DNA of 38,615 nucleotides from Planctomycetota bacterium (GTDB taxonomy: Bacteria; Planctomycetota; Phycisphaerae; SM23-33), in assembly GCA_016235825.1 (NCBI GenBank), contig JACRIL010000269.1, positions 1 to 38,615 of the forward strand. The letters run 5' to 3'. Made by a program: the position numbers and the translations under genes. A model generated the notes under the pieces. The model was not told where the DNA came from, ran no database searches, and saw only the letters and a program-made list of their open reading frames with translations. Shown piece after piece: positions 24,618 to 32,238 of the stretch; the stretch's first letter is position 1; each line of letters starts with the position of its first letter.

Positions 24618-25025
24618 GAAAATTGCGCGCAGAAAAAATAGCACGTGCATCTTGTCAGCCCGTCAAGGCGTTTGAAAGTAGCCCCGCCCCGGAGCGACTT
24701 GTCCGGCGTAGCCTTGGCGAAGCCGGAAGCGGAGGGCGGGGGGTCTGGCTTATTTGTCAAGATTCCAGAGTATTTTTTTCTACGGCAAATAAATGCCTCG
24801 CCCAAAGCGTTGGCCGGGGTTGTCTGAAATTTTGCAACATCTGCCAGTGGCGGGAACAAAACTTTGGAACTTTATTGAATGACGAGTTTTCCCAGGGTTT
24901 CACTTCGTCCGCATGGCGGACTTCGCTTCACCCTGGGCTATTTTCAAACGCCCGGCCGGGGGTGGCTGGGCCACAGGCCTGGACCGCGGTGCGAAAGACG
25001 CCTTTTTCAGCGGGGCGATAAATTT
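24618..25025. other. Gene-free repeat region between convergent genes
   Basis: About 0.4 kb occupied almost wholly by the second copy of the large inverted repeat (24667-24952). Frames across it translate palindromic DNA and show no domain. I see no separate terminator. The palindromes themselves may end both transcripts. Confidence 0.75.
24667..24952. repeat. Large inverted repeat, copy 2
   Basis: Outer arms GGCGTTTGAAAGTAGCCC (24667-24684) and the inverted match at 24935-24952 agree at 17 of 18 positions. The right half (24776-24950) aligns with 18050-18229, including CATCTGCCAGTGGCGGGA and a shared GCGGACTTCGCT. The left half shares a 20-nt exact match (24694-24713) with 17655-17674. The left arm is shorter than in copy 1. 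Confidence 0.78.
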
Positions 25026-26201
25026 TCAGAGCGACTTCATGACATCCAGGAGGATGTTGATTCCCTCTTCGATCTGAGGCCGCTGGATGGTAAGCGGCGG
25101 AGCGAGGCGGAGGATGAAATCGCGGGCGCAGTTTATGAGCAGGCCTTTTTCGAGGCATTTGAGGACGATCTCCTTGCCGGGCTTGTCCAGTTCGATGCCG
25201 ATCATCATCCCCGCGCCGCGAACGCTCTTGACGTAGCTGATGTCGCCGCCGTGGATGGCGTTCATTATGTCCAGGCCGTCTATCGTGGCCCGCATGACGA
25301 GGGCATCGGTCTCGATAAGGTGCATCACGGCCAGGCCCGCGGCGGCGCACAGGGAGTTGCCGCCCATCGTGCAGCCGTGCGTGCCCGGCTGGAGCACGTC
25401 CTGGCATTTTGGTCCGGCGACGCAGGCGGCCAGCGGCGCGCCGCCTCCAATGGCCTTGCCAAGCGTCATGACGTCGGGCTTGATGTCGAAGAGCTGGTAG
25501 GCGAACCATTTGCCCGTCCGCGCGGGTGCGGTCCAGACCTCGTCGATAATCATCAGGATATTCTTCTGATCGCAGAGTTTCCGCAGGCCGTGCATGAATT
25601 CTTTGGTCGCCAGGTTCATCCCGCCCTCGCCCTGGATGCACTCGACGATGACGGCGGCGGTTTTGGCGTCGATGCCTTTTTCGACTGCGGCAAGGTCGTT
25701 GAAGTCCGCGCGGGCGTTGCCCGAGAGCATCGGCTCGAAGCCCTTCTGGTATTTCTTGCTGGTCAGCGACAGCGACCCCATCGTCCTGCCGTGAAAAGCG
25801 TGATGGAAACTGAGAATCTTGTACCTGCCGTCTCCTGCCCAGAGCCTGGCGAGCTTCAGGGCCGCCTCATTGGCCTCGGCCCCGCTGTGGCAGAAAAATA
25901 CCTTGCCGCCGAAGGCCTTTGCGGTGATGGCCTGGGCAAGCTCGGCCTGGATCTGGTGCGTGAAGACGTTGCCGCAGCATAGAAGTTTGGCGGCCTGGGT
26001 CTGGATGGCCGAGACGATCGCGGGGTGGCAGTGGCCGGTTACGCCGCACGCGCCGAACCCGGCGAAGAAATCGACGTACTTTTTGCCGTCAGCGTCCCAT
26101 ATATACGAACCCTCGCCGCATTCCATCGCCACCGGCAGGCGGGCGTAGTTAGGCATCAGGTGCTTTTGGGTAAGCTCTACGATCTCTGATTGTTTTGACA
26201 T
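25026..26201 (-). CDS. argD: Class-III aminotransferase, acetylornithine aminotransferase-like
   Basis: 391 residues, PLP-dependent fold type I. The PLP lysine is in MTLGKAIGGGAPLA. The phosphate-binding HSGAEANEAALKLAR and VIVECIQGEGGM are typical. ArgD makes N-acetylornithine in arginine synthesis, and an ArgA-like gene lies 5 kb away, which supports that role, though related class-III enzymes are possible. The usual DEVQTGMGRTG reads DEVWTAPARTG here, with Trp for Gln near the active site. ATG 26201 has GGAGA about 9 nt upstream. An ATG at 26219 precedes that ribosome-binding site and is rejected. Confidence 0.78.
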   Translation of the reverse strand: MSKQSEIVELTQKHLMPNYARLPVAMECGEGSYIWDADGKKYVDFFAGFGACGVTGHCHPAIVSAIQTQAAKLLCCGNVFTHQIQAELAQAITAKAFGGKVFFCHSGAEANEAALKLARLWAGDGRYKILSFHHAFHGRTMGSLSLTSKKYQKGFEPMLSGNARADFNDLAAVEKGIDAKTAAVIVECIQGEGGMNLATKEFMHGLRKLCDQKNILMIIDEVWTAPARTGKWFAYQLFDIKPDVMTLGKAIGGGAPLAACVAGPKCQDVLQPGTHGCTMGGNSLCAAAGLAVMHLIETDALVMRATIDGLDIMNAIHGGDISYVKSVRGAGMMIGIELDKPGKEIVLKCLEKGLLINCARDFILRLAPPLTIQRPQIEEGINILLDVMKSL

Positions 26202-26242
26202 CGTTCTGTTTCTCCGCATAGACGCTTAAAACACGAAGCGTA

Positions 26243-26271
26243 CTTTTACGTTATCGGGGCGAATCAGTCAA
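26243..26271 (-). promoter_or_regulatory. Promoter candidate of argD
   Basis: On the minus strand TTGACT (26271-26266) and TAAAAG (26248-26243) are separated by 17 bp. The -35 is strong and the -10 is moderate. The leader would be about 35 nt. Confidence 0.45.
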
Positions 26272-26350
26272 GGCAAAGGGGAAAAACGCCGCGGGATTTT
26301 CAGCTTCAGCCGTCATAACCGGTCTTCCGGATTAACCGGCCTGAAAAGAA

Positions 26351-26379
26351 TGGAAAATCATGATCTGTCATGCTATACT
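26351..26379 (+). promoter_or_regulatory. Promoter candidate of the ferredoxin gene
   Basis: TATACT (26374-26379) is a good -10. TGGAAA (26351-26356), 17 bp upstream, is a fair -35. The leader would be about 45 nt and ends with an AGGAG ribosome-binding site. Confidence 0.45.
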
Positions 26380-26431
26380 TCCGCGGTAATGCGACGGCCA
26401 TAAGATACAACTGTAAGATAGGAGATACAAG

Positions 26432-26686
26432 ATGCCGCATGTGATTACCGATGCCTGCACGAAATGCATGTCGTGTGTGGAGGTCTGCCCGGTTTCCTGC
26501 ATACATCCGGGCCTGATCGAGCCGGAACTGGACACGGCGCCGCAGTTGTACATCGATCCCGACGAATGCATTCACTGCGGGGCCTGCGCCTCGGAGTGTC
26601 CGGTCGACGCGATATTCCCGGCCGAAGACATCCCGGCCGACAAGGCCAAATTCACGCAAATAAACGCCGATTACTACAAGAAGTAA
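26432..26686 (+). CDS. Two-cluster ferredoxin
   Basis: 84 residues. The first cluster is CTKCMSCVEVCPVSCIH. The second is CIHCGACASECPVDAIF, a canonical CxxCxxCxxxCP. In length and in the longer spacing after the first cluster it resembles bacterial 7Fe/8Fe ferredoxins (FdxA-like). It would be a soluble low-potential electron carrier and is a natural candidate partner for the ferredoxin-bearing Nqr/Rnf complex, although it is 14 kb away. AGGAG precedes the ATG. A strong hairpin overlaps its last codons and stop. Confidence 0.9.
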   Translation: MPHVITDACTKCMSCVEVCPVSCIHPGLIEPELDTAPQLYIDPDECIHCGACASECPVDAIFPAEDIPADKAKFTQINADYYKK

Positions 26687-26702
26687 TCGGCGGCACGGTT
26701 TT
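26666..26702. terminator. Hairpin terminator overlapping the ferredoxin stop codon
   Basis: GCCGATTACT (26666-26675) pairs perfectly with AGTAATCGGC (26682-26691) around ACAAGA. The TAA stop (26684-26686) is in the right arm. Four T residues follow at 26699-26702. It sits between convergent genes and may end both. Confidence 0.5.
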
Positions 26703-26719
26703 CCGCGTCAGATGCGGCG

Positions 26720-27553
26720 TTATTCGTATTTCAGGCCGGCCTTGTCGAGCAGGGTCTTGAGGCCCTCGACGGCTTTGCCGAAAAGCTGCGGTCCGGTGAA
26801 GCCGGCGAACTGCTCCGCAGCCTTCATATGCGGCTCGAGCGTCATGACGCCTTCCCATTTTTTCTTTGCCAGGTCCGCGAAAATTCTGTCGATCTGCCCG
26901 TCGCCCTGGCCCGCCGGCACGCACGGTCCGTGCGCATTCAATTTGGCGTCCTTTATGTGGAAATAATGGGTCAGCTTGTCCAGGCCCTTCGTCCAGCCGT
27001 CGTCGTAAGGATGAACGCCGTCAATCGCGAAATTGGCCGGATCGAACACGCCCTTGAGATTCGGCGACTTGATCGTGGCGAAGATGTCCTTCACGCCGTC
27101 GGGAAAGGCGCCGTAGATGTTCCGCTCGTTCTCGTGCAGCAGGATCATCTTTGCCGCCTCGGCCGCCTTGACCATCGCCTCCATCCGCTTCATCACATCG
27201 GCCCGCTCGTCCAAAATGTTTTTGCCCTCGGAGGCGTAGAAACTGAATATGCGTATCTGTTTGGTCTTGAACGCCTCGGCCAGGTCGAAGCAGTGCTTGA
27301 GCAGGTCGAGGTGCGCGTTGAAATCGTCGCTGATCTTGATCTTGCCTATCGGCGAGCCGACGCAGGGCATTTTGAAGCCGCGATCATCCATCCTCTTGCT
27401 GTACTGTCGGGCCTCCGCGACCGTGAACAGCGAGACGTTCTTGCCGTCTATCGCCCGAACGTCGATGCACTTGACGCCGAGGCTCTCGCACACATCCATC
27501 TGGACCTTGAGGTCCGGGCCGATCTCATCGGCAAACGCGCTGATTGTTATCAT
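26720..27553 (-). CDS. Sugar phosphate isomerase/epimerase-like TIM-barrel protein
   Basis: 277 residues resembling the xylose-isomerase-like (AP endonuclease 2) superfamily. Conserved-looking metal-site segments are MILLHENERN, GVFDPANFAIDG, YFHIKDAKL and EGVMTLEPHM, together offering the Glu/Asp/His ligands of the family. The reaction is unassigned; relatives isomerise or epimerise sugars. ATG 27553 has GGGAG 7 nt upstream. It is 57 bp downstream of the ABC ATPase stop in the same direction and converges with the ferredoxin gene. Confidence 0.82.
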   Translation of the reverse strand: MITISAFADEIGPDLKVQMDVCESLGVKCIDVRAIDGKNVSLFTVAEARQYSKRMDDRGFKMPCVGSPIGKIKISDDFNAHLDLLKHCFDLAEAFKTKQIRIFSFYASEGKNILDERADVMKRMEAMVKAAEAAKMILLHENERNIYGAFPDGVKDIFATIKSPNLKGVFDPANFAIDGVHPYDDGWTKGLDKLTHYFHIKDAKLNAHGPCVPAGQGDGQIDRIFADLAKKKWEGVMTLEPHMKAAEQFAGFTGPQLFGKAVEGLKTLLDKAGLKYE

Positions 27554-27610
27554 TTCAGTCTCCCGTAAAAGTCGGATTATTATCCATCCCGTTGGGTGGA
27601 TTGCAAGAGT

Positions 27611-28423
27611 TCACCGCGGCAGGGATGCGCGGATGATCGGCGAGTCGGCCCCGGGCGCCGTCAGCAGTTCCACCTGGACCTCGTAAGCCTCGGAAAGCAG
27701 GTCTCGCCGCAGGACGTCGCGCGGCGGCCCGTCAGCCAGCACCTTGCCCGCCTTCATCAGGACCAGTTGGTCGGCGAACCTGCCGGCCAGTTCCACGTCG
27801 TGGCTGACGCACACCACGGCCATGCCCCACTCGTGCGCCAGCCGGCGCATCATTTCGTGTATGACGAGCTGGCTTTTTATGTCCAGGTGGCTGGTCGGCT
27901 CGTCGAGCAGCATGACGGCCGGCTGCTGGGCCAGCGCGCGGGCGACCATCACCCGCTGTGCCTCGCCGCCGGAAAGCTCCGAAAGCGTCCTGCCGGCAAG
28001 ATGCAGCGTGTCGGTCATCTTCATTGCCAGGTCGGCGACTGCCGAGTCCTGCCTGCCGGCCAGGCCGAGCATTCCGCTGTGCGCCGTGCGCCCCATGAGC
28101 ACAATCTGACGGGCGCTGAACTCGAAAGCGCAAGCCGGCGTCTGCGGCACGTAGGCCAGAAGCCTGGCGGCCTGTCGGGCCGGCAGCTTCCGGATACTTT
28201 TGTCGCCAACCATGACTTGGCCGGTCCGCGGGACAAGCCGACCCATCAGGCAGCGCAGCAGGGTGGTCTTGCCGGAGCCGTTCGGCCCCAGGATGCACGT
28301 GAGCGCCCCGGCCGGGGCTGTGATGCTCACGCCGTCCAGCACAAGTTTTTCGGGCCTGTAGCCGAATTGCAGTTCGCTCGCCGCGATGCCGACGGCCGGG
28401 CCGATCCTGTCAGGGCCGCTCAT
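27611..28423 (-). CDS. BtuD/FecE-type ABC transporter ATP-binding protein
   Basis: 270 residues. Walker A is GPNGSGKTT, the Q-loop is in YVPQTPACAFEF, the signature is LSGGEAQRVMVARAL, Walker B is VMLLDEPTSHLD, and the switch is VCVSHDVELAGRFADQL. It powers the importer made by the two genes upstream. ATG 28423 overlaps the permease stop as ATGA. The open frame continues to 28819, but only as shadow of the permease. The substrate class is iron-siderophore, heme, cobalamin or a metal chelate and cannot be narrowed from the ATPase. Confidence 0.9.
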   Translation of the reverse strand: MSGPDRIGPAVGIAASELQFGYRPEKLVLDGVSITAPAGALTCILGPNGSGKTTLLRCLMGRLVPRTGQVMVGDKSIRKLPARQAARLLAYVPQTPACAFEFSARQIVLMGRTAHSGMLGLAGRQDSAVADLAMKMTDTLHLAGRTLSELSGGEAQRVMVARALAQQPAVMLLDEPTSHLDIKSQLVIHEMMRRLAHEWGMAVVCVSHDVELAGRFADQLVLMKAGKVLADGPPRDVLRRDLLSEAYEVQVELLTAPGADSPIIRASLPR

Positions 28424-29484
28424 TGCGAGTCCTCCCGCAGCCGGCGGCGAAGCAGGAATATGAAGAAAGGCCCGCCGCAAAGCGCCGTGATGATGCCTAC
28501 GGGTATGAGTCCGACGCCTAATTTCGGCCCGGCCGTCCGGCAGACGGTGTCGGCCAGCATGAGCAGCATCGCCCCGGCGAATCCGCTTACGATCATCAGC
28601 AGGCGGTGATCGGGGCCGACGATCAGGCGGCAGATGTGCGGCACGATCAGGCCGACGAAACCTATCGGCCCGGCCAGCGCTACCGCGCAGCCGGTTGTGA
28701 TCGAAACAAGGATGAACATTTCCAGTCTGAGCCTCCCGACCGGAACGCCGAGCGTCGAGGCCACCTCGTCGCCCAGGCCCAGGGCGTTGAGCCGCGAGCT
28801 GCGCAGGAACAGCCCGCACCAGCCGGCCAGCGCTGCCGCGCCGCAGGCGGCAAGCAAAGTCTTGTCGGTGGCGTCGCTGATCTCGCCTGTCGCCCAGCGG
28901 AAGAAATAAGCCAACTGGTACTGGTCCAGGAACAGCAGCAGGCCGAGCATCAGCGCCCCGTTGAACGAGTTGATGATGACGCCCGACAGTATTAGCGAGT
29001 AATTGTCGAGCCTGCCGCGGTTCTGGGACACCATGTAAACCGCCGCGGCGGCCAGAACGGCCCCGGCCATCGCGCAGGCCGGCATGTTCAGCCAGATAAC
29101 CCCTGCCTTACCGATCAGCAGCGGGCAGAGCAGCACGCCGACGCCAGCACCGCTGGACACGCCCAATATATAAGGATCGGCCAGCGGGTTCCGCAGCAGA
29201 CCCTGAAGGGCCACGCCGCTGGCGGCCAGGGCCGCCCCGACCGTCGCCGCTGACGCCAGGCGGACCAGCCGCAGCACGAAAATATCTTTGGTAAGGTCAA
29301 GCTGATACGGCCCGATCAGGCAGCAGACGGCCAGCACGCCGATTGCCGCCAGCGGGAGGATTATTATCGCGATGAGCAGTTTCCTGCCGATCGGGTCGGC
29401 CGGGCCTGTTCCGCCCGGCGGGCAAACGGCCGGCGACGGACCTTCGGACTGCAAAACGGGATTCTGTCCGTCCCGGCCGGTCAT
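28420..29484 (-). CDS. FecCD/BtuC-type ABC transporter permease
   Basis: 354 residues with about ten membrane helices. Family features include VALQGLLRNPLADPYILGVSSGAGVG (about residues 90-115), GDEVASTLGV, and GPIGFVGLIVPHICRLIVGPDHR, which couples to the ATPase. The first 35 residues are a Gly/Pro-rich soluble extension. ATG 29484 overlaps the binding-protein stop as ATGA. Together with its neighbours it forms a complete type-II importer. Confidence 0.9.
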   Translation of the reverse strand: MTGRDGQNPVLQSEGPSPAVCPPGGTGPADPIGRKLLIAIIILPLAAIGVLAVCCLIGPYQLDLTKDIFVLRLVRLASAATVGAALAASGVALQGLLRNPLADPYILGVSSGAGVGVLLCPLLIGKAGVIWLNMPACAMAGAVLAAAAVYMVSQNRGRLDNYSLILSGVIINSFNGALMLGLLLFLDQYQLAYFFRWATGEISDATDKTLLAACGAAALAGWCGLFLRSSRLNALGLGDEVASTLGVPVGRLRLEMFILVSITTGCAVALAGPIGFVGLIVPHICRLIVGPDHRLLMIVSGFAGAMLLMLADTVCRTAGPKLGVGLIPVGIITALCGGPFFIFLLRRRLREDSQ

Positions 29485-30383
29485 TTCGGTTTCTCCCCGA
29501 CGATTATTTCGCCCAGTTCTCCCGCGATCTGCCAGATCTGGCTGGACGGGATCGACCATTTCCTGTCTGACACGACGTAAATGCGGCCTGTCTTTGCGGC
29601 AGGCATGTCGCTCAGGCTGGACCAGAACGCCTTTGCCGCCGGCGAGTCGGCGGGATTGAAGACCTGGCAGATGAGAATGTCGGGCCTGGCTGAGATAATC
29701 ATCTCAGCCGTCGCGTCGCGCCACGGCTTGGCGCCCGGAACGTCGGACCCGGCGTTGACCGCCCCGCAAAGCTCGATGAGGTCGTGGATAAAATTGTCGC
29801 TTCCGGCGACGGCCGGCCTCTGGTACTCCATCACGAACAATACTCGCGGCGACGGTTTGCCGGCAAGGGCCTTGGCGCACCGCCTGCGGACCGCGTCGAG
29901 ATGTTCGGCGAGTTCCTTCGCGGCCTTTTTGCCCGCGTCGGGCTTTTCAAGTATCTGGCCTATCGCGAGCATCATCGCCGACACGTCAGCCAGCCGTTCG
30001 ATCTTGAATTGCCGGATTTGCAGGTCGGGCAGGACTTTTTTACAGGCCTCGTAATTGGGCAGCGAACTTTGGGCCAGCAGCACGTCTGGCCGGACGGCAA
30101 GGACAGCCTCGACGTTCAGGCTGCTCAGATCGCCGACGACCGGCCTGGCCTGGCCCGCCGGCAGAATGCACCAGCTTGTTGCGCCGACGACGTGGTCGCC
30201 CAGGCCCATGTCGAAGACGGTCTGCGTTATCGCTGGCGAAAAACTCACGGCACGCGGTTTGACTCCGCCGGGCGGCGATTGGTTCGAGCGGCATGAAAAC
30301 GACGGCAGAATGCACAGCCCTGCCGCCAAAATAAAAACGGTTGTTTGCGCGAATGAACGGATGATGCCTGCCTGGCGAATCAC
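29481..30383 (-). CDS. BtuF/FepB-type substrate-binding protein
   Basis: 300 residues. A basic N-terminus and hydrophobic segment (about 12-30) end at CILPSFSC, a weak lipobox, so it may be a lipoprotein. The two-lobed binding-protein pattern follows: RAVSFSPAITQTVFDMGLGDHVVGAT, VLAVRPDVLLAQSSLPN and ATAEMIISARPDILICQV. It delivers the ligand to the permease. The start is GTG 30383, overlapping the nnrD stop by 4 nt (GTGA). The ligand is unknown: cobalamin, heme or a metal chelate are all compatible. Confidence 0.86.
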   Translation of the reverse strand: MIRQAGIIRSFAQTTVFILAAGLCILPSFSCRSNQSPPGGVKPRAVSFSPAITQTVFDMGLGDHVVGATSWCILPAGQARPVVGDLSSLNVEAVLAVRPDVLLAQSSLPNYEACKKVLPDLQIRQFKIERLADVSAMMLAIGQILEKPDAGKKAAKELAEHLDAVRRRCAKALAGKPSPRVLFVMEYQRPAVAGSDNFIHDLIELCGAVNAGSDVPGAKPWRDATAEMIISARPDILICQVFNPADSPAAKAFWSSLSDMPAAKTGRIYVVSDRKWSIPSSQIWQIAGELGEIIVGEKPK

Positions 30384-31273
30384 GAATGGGCTTCCTTGAT
30401 CGCCTCGGGAAGCCTGGCGATTATGTCTGTCGCGATCATCGAGACCTGGCCAAGCTGTGCGGCGGCGATGTCGCCGGCCCGGCCGTGGCAGTGAACCGCC
30501 AGGTGAGCCGCCTCGAACGGGCTCAAACCCTGGCCGATCATCGCGGCGATAAGCCCCGTCAGCACGTCGCCGCTGCCGCCTGTAGCCATACCCGGATTGC
30601 CCGTCTTATTGACGAACGCCTCGTCGCCGTCGGTAACGACGGTGCCGGCGCCCTTGAGCACCAGCACGAGCGGCCCGGCTGACGGGCTTGCGGAGGCCCA
30701 GATTTTGGCCGAAGTCTGTGCCAGGTCGAGCCGGTTGGCGGCGATCTCTTTTGCCGGCAGATGCGACAGCCGGCTGAACTCGCCGGGATGCGGCGTCAGC
30801 ACGGCCGGGCAGCGACGCACTGTCGGCCAGTTGGCCATTGCGGCCAGGTTGTTCAGGCCGTCGGCGTCGAGCACGAGCGGCTTGGGTTGTTCGAGCGCGG
30901 CCTGCACGATGTTCTGCTGGATCGTCCCGACGCCGAAGCCCGGCCCGATGGCGATCACGTCGGCCGCCTCCGCCGCCCGGACGAACTGTCCAACCGCCTC
31001 GTGGAGCAGGTCGCCGTTCTCATCGCACGCCAGGCCGATGGATGTGGCGCATGGGCAGAGGATCGCGACTGGCTTTTGTATCGGCTGCGGCACGGCCATC
31101 GCGACCAGACCTGCCCCGCCGCGCAGCGCCGCCTGGGCAGCCAGGGCCGGCGCGCCTATCATGCCGGAAGACCCGCCGACCACCAGTATCCGGCCAAAGT
31201 CGCCCTTGTGGGCGTCCAGCTTTCTCAGCGGCAGCCGGGGAAGTTGATGATTCTTTTTATTCGATTGTCCCAT
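30380..31273 (-). CDS. nnrD: ADP/ATP-dependent NAD(P)H-hydrate dehydratase
   Basis: 297 residues of the ribokinase-like YjeF C-terminal family. It dehydrates damaged NAD(P)H hydrates using ADP or ATP. Motifs are ILVVGGSSGMIGAPALAAQAAL, AIGPGFG, VLDADGLN, VLTPHPGEFSRL, KGAGTVV and NPGMATGGSGDVLTG. The epimerase partner (NnrE) is neither fused nor adjacent. ATG 31273 has no visible ribosome-binding site and begins 11 nt from the repeat at 31284. It heads the ABC importer genes, perhaps by co-transcription rather than function. Confidence 0.9.
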   Translation of the reverse strand: MGQSNKKNHQLPRLPLRKLDAHKGDFGRILVVGGSSGMIGAPALAAQAALRGGAGLVAMAVPQPIQKPVAILCPCATSIGLACDENGDLLHEAVGQFVRAAEAADVIAIGPGFGVGTIQQNIVQAALEQPKPLVLDADGLNNLAAMANWPTVRRCPAVLTPHPGEFSRLSHLPAKEIAANRLDLAQTSAKIWASASPSAGPLVLVLKGAGTVVTDGDEAFVNKTGNPGMATGGSGDVLTGLIAAMIGQGLSPFEAAHLAVHCHGRAGDIAAAQLGQVSMIATDIIARLPEAIKEAHS

Positions 31274-31283
31274 GTGTTATTTT

Positions 31284-31386
31284 TTTAAAGCCCCATGCGC
31301 AAGCATGGGGATGCCGTTTTGCACCCGACGAATATTACATATTCTCGTATCACATATATCCCCCTGCTTGCGCAGGGGGCTTTAAA
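31284..31386. repeat. Paired REP-like hairpins (BIME-like)
   Basis: Two inverted 29-nt units, 31284-31312 and 31358-31386, flank a 45-nt AT-rich spacer. Each is itself a hairpin: CCCCATGC-GCAA-GCATGGGG and CCCCCTGC-TTGC-GCAGGGGG. The only differences between units are an A-T pair swapped for C-G. It lies between nnrD and larB. Confidence 0.82.
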
Positions 31387-31392
31387 CCGTCA

Positions 31393-32163
31393 TCATTCAT
31401 CGGCCGGTTCGCCTTGCCCCTGACGATTTATCAGTGCCGCGATGTATCCGGCGGAAAATCCGTTGTCGATGTTTACCACGCTGACGTTCGAGGCGCAACT
31501 GTTGAGCATGGCGAGCAGTGCGGCCAGCCCGCCAAAGCTCGCTCCGTATCCTATCGAGGTCGGCACGGCGACTACCGGTACGGCCACCAGGCCGCCGACC
31601 ACGCTTGCCAGCGCGCCTTCCATGCCCGCCACGGCGACTATCGCCCTTGCCGACTGGAGCCGTGCGCTCTGTGCCAGCAGCCTGTGCAGGCCGGCCACGC
31701 CCACGTCATAATGGGTCGTAACGTTGGCTCCGAGCATCCCGGCCGTTACGCGGGCCTCCTCGGCCACCGGAATGTCGCTCGTGCCGGCCGCCACAATCGC
31801 CACGTGCCCGATCGCCTCGCGATCCCCATCGGCGACCAGAGATATCGTCCGGGCGACCGCTTCATGCCGGGCCTGCGGGAACCTGGCCGTTACAGCTTTG
31901 GCCGTCGCGTCGTCGGCTCGCGTGGCCAGCACGTCCACGCCCGACTCGGCCAGACGCGAAAATATCTCCACCACCTGCGCCGCCGTCTTGCCCTGGCAGA
32001 AGATCACCTCCGGCGCCCCGCAGCGGATCGAGCGGTGATGGTCCACGTTGGCGAAACCCAGCGGCTCGAATGGCATCCGGCGAAGCGACGCGATCGCCTC
32101 GTCCACGTCCACCTTGCCGGCGCGAATCGCCTCCAGCAGTTCTCTCAAGGCCTTTTCCGTCAT
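31393..32163 (-). CDS. larB: Nickel pincer cofactor biosynthesis protein LarB
   Basis: 256 residues. LarB carboxylates and hydrolyses nicotinic acid adenine dinucleotide in the first step of the nickel-pincer nucleotide cofactor. Its PurE-like C-terminal core is clear: AIVAAGTSDIPVAEEA, YDVGVAGLHRLL, AIVAVAGMEGALASVVGGLVAVPVVAVPTSIGYG. The N-terminus (LLEAIRAGKVDVDEAIASL) is typical. LarC, LarE and LarA are not in the window. No ribosome-binding site is seen; a TACAAT box 7 nt upstream suggests a leaderless mRNA. Confidence 0.93.
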   Translation of the reverse strand: MTEKALRELLEAIRAGKVDVDEAIASLRRMPFEPLGFANVDHHRSIRCGAPEVIFCQGKTAAQVVEIFSRLAESGVDVLATRADDATAKAVTARFPQARHEAVARTISLVADGDREAIGHVAIVAAGTSDIPVAEEARVTAGMLGANVTTHYDVGVAGLHRLLAQSARLQSARAIVAVAGMEGALASVVGGLVAVPVVAVPTSIGYGASFGGLAALLAMLNSCASNVSVVNIDNGFSAGYIAALINRQGQGEPADE

Positions 32164-32170
32164 GACAGGT

Positions 32171-32211
32171 ATTGTAATCGCCCGCTCGCCAAACGTGCAA
32201 CTTTTGTTGCA
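32171..32211 (-). promoter_or_regulatory. larB promoter with overlapping palindromic operator
   Basis: On the minus strand TTGCAC (32200-32195) and TACAAT (32176-32171) are spaced by 18 bp. TSS would fall at or next to ATG 32163. TGCAACTTTTGTTGCA (32196-32211), a 6-4-6 palindrome, covers the -35 and could bind a repressor. Confidence 0.42.
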
Positions 32212-32238
32212 ACACGAACAATCCGATATGACGAAAGT

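Noticed and set aside
27611..30383. Assigning the importer to vitamin B12 with a cobalamin riboswitch
   Set aside because: I saw no riboswitch elements upstream of larB or nnrD and no ligand-specific residues, so the substrate is left open.
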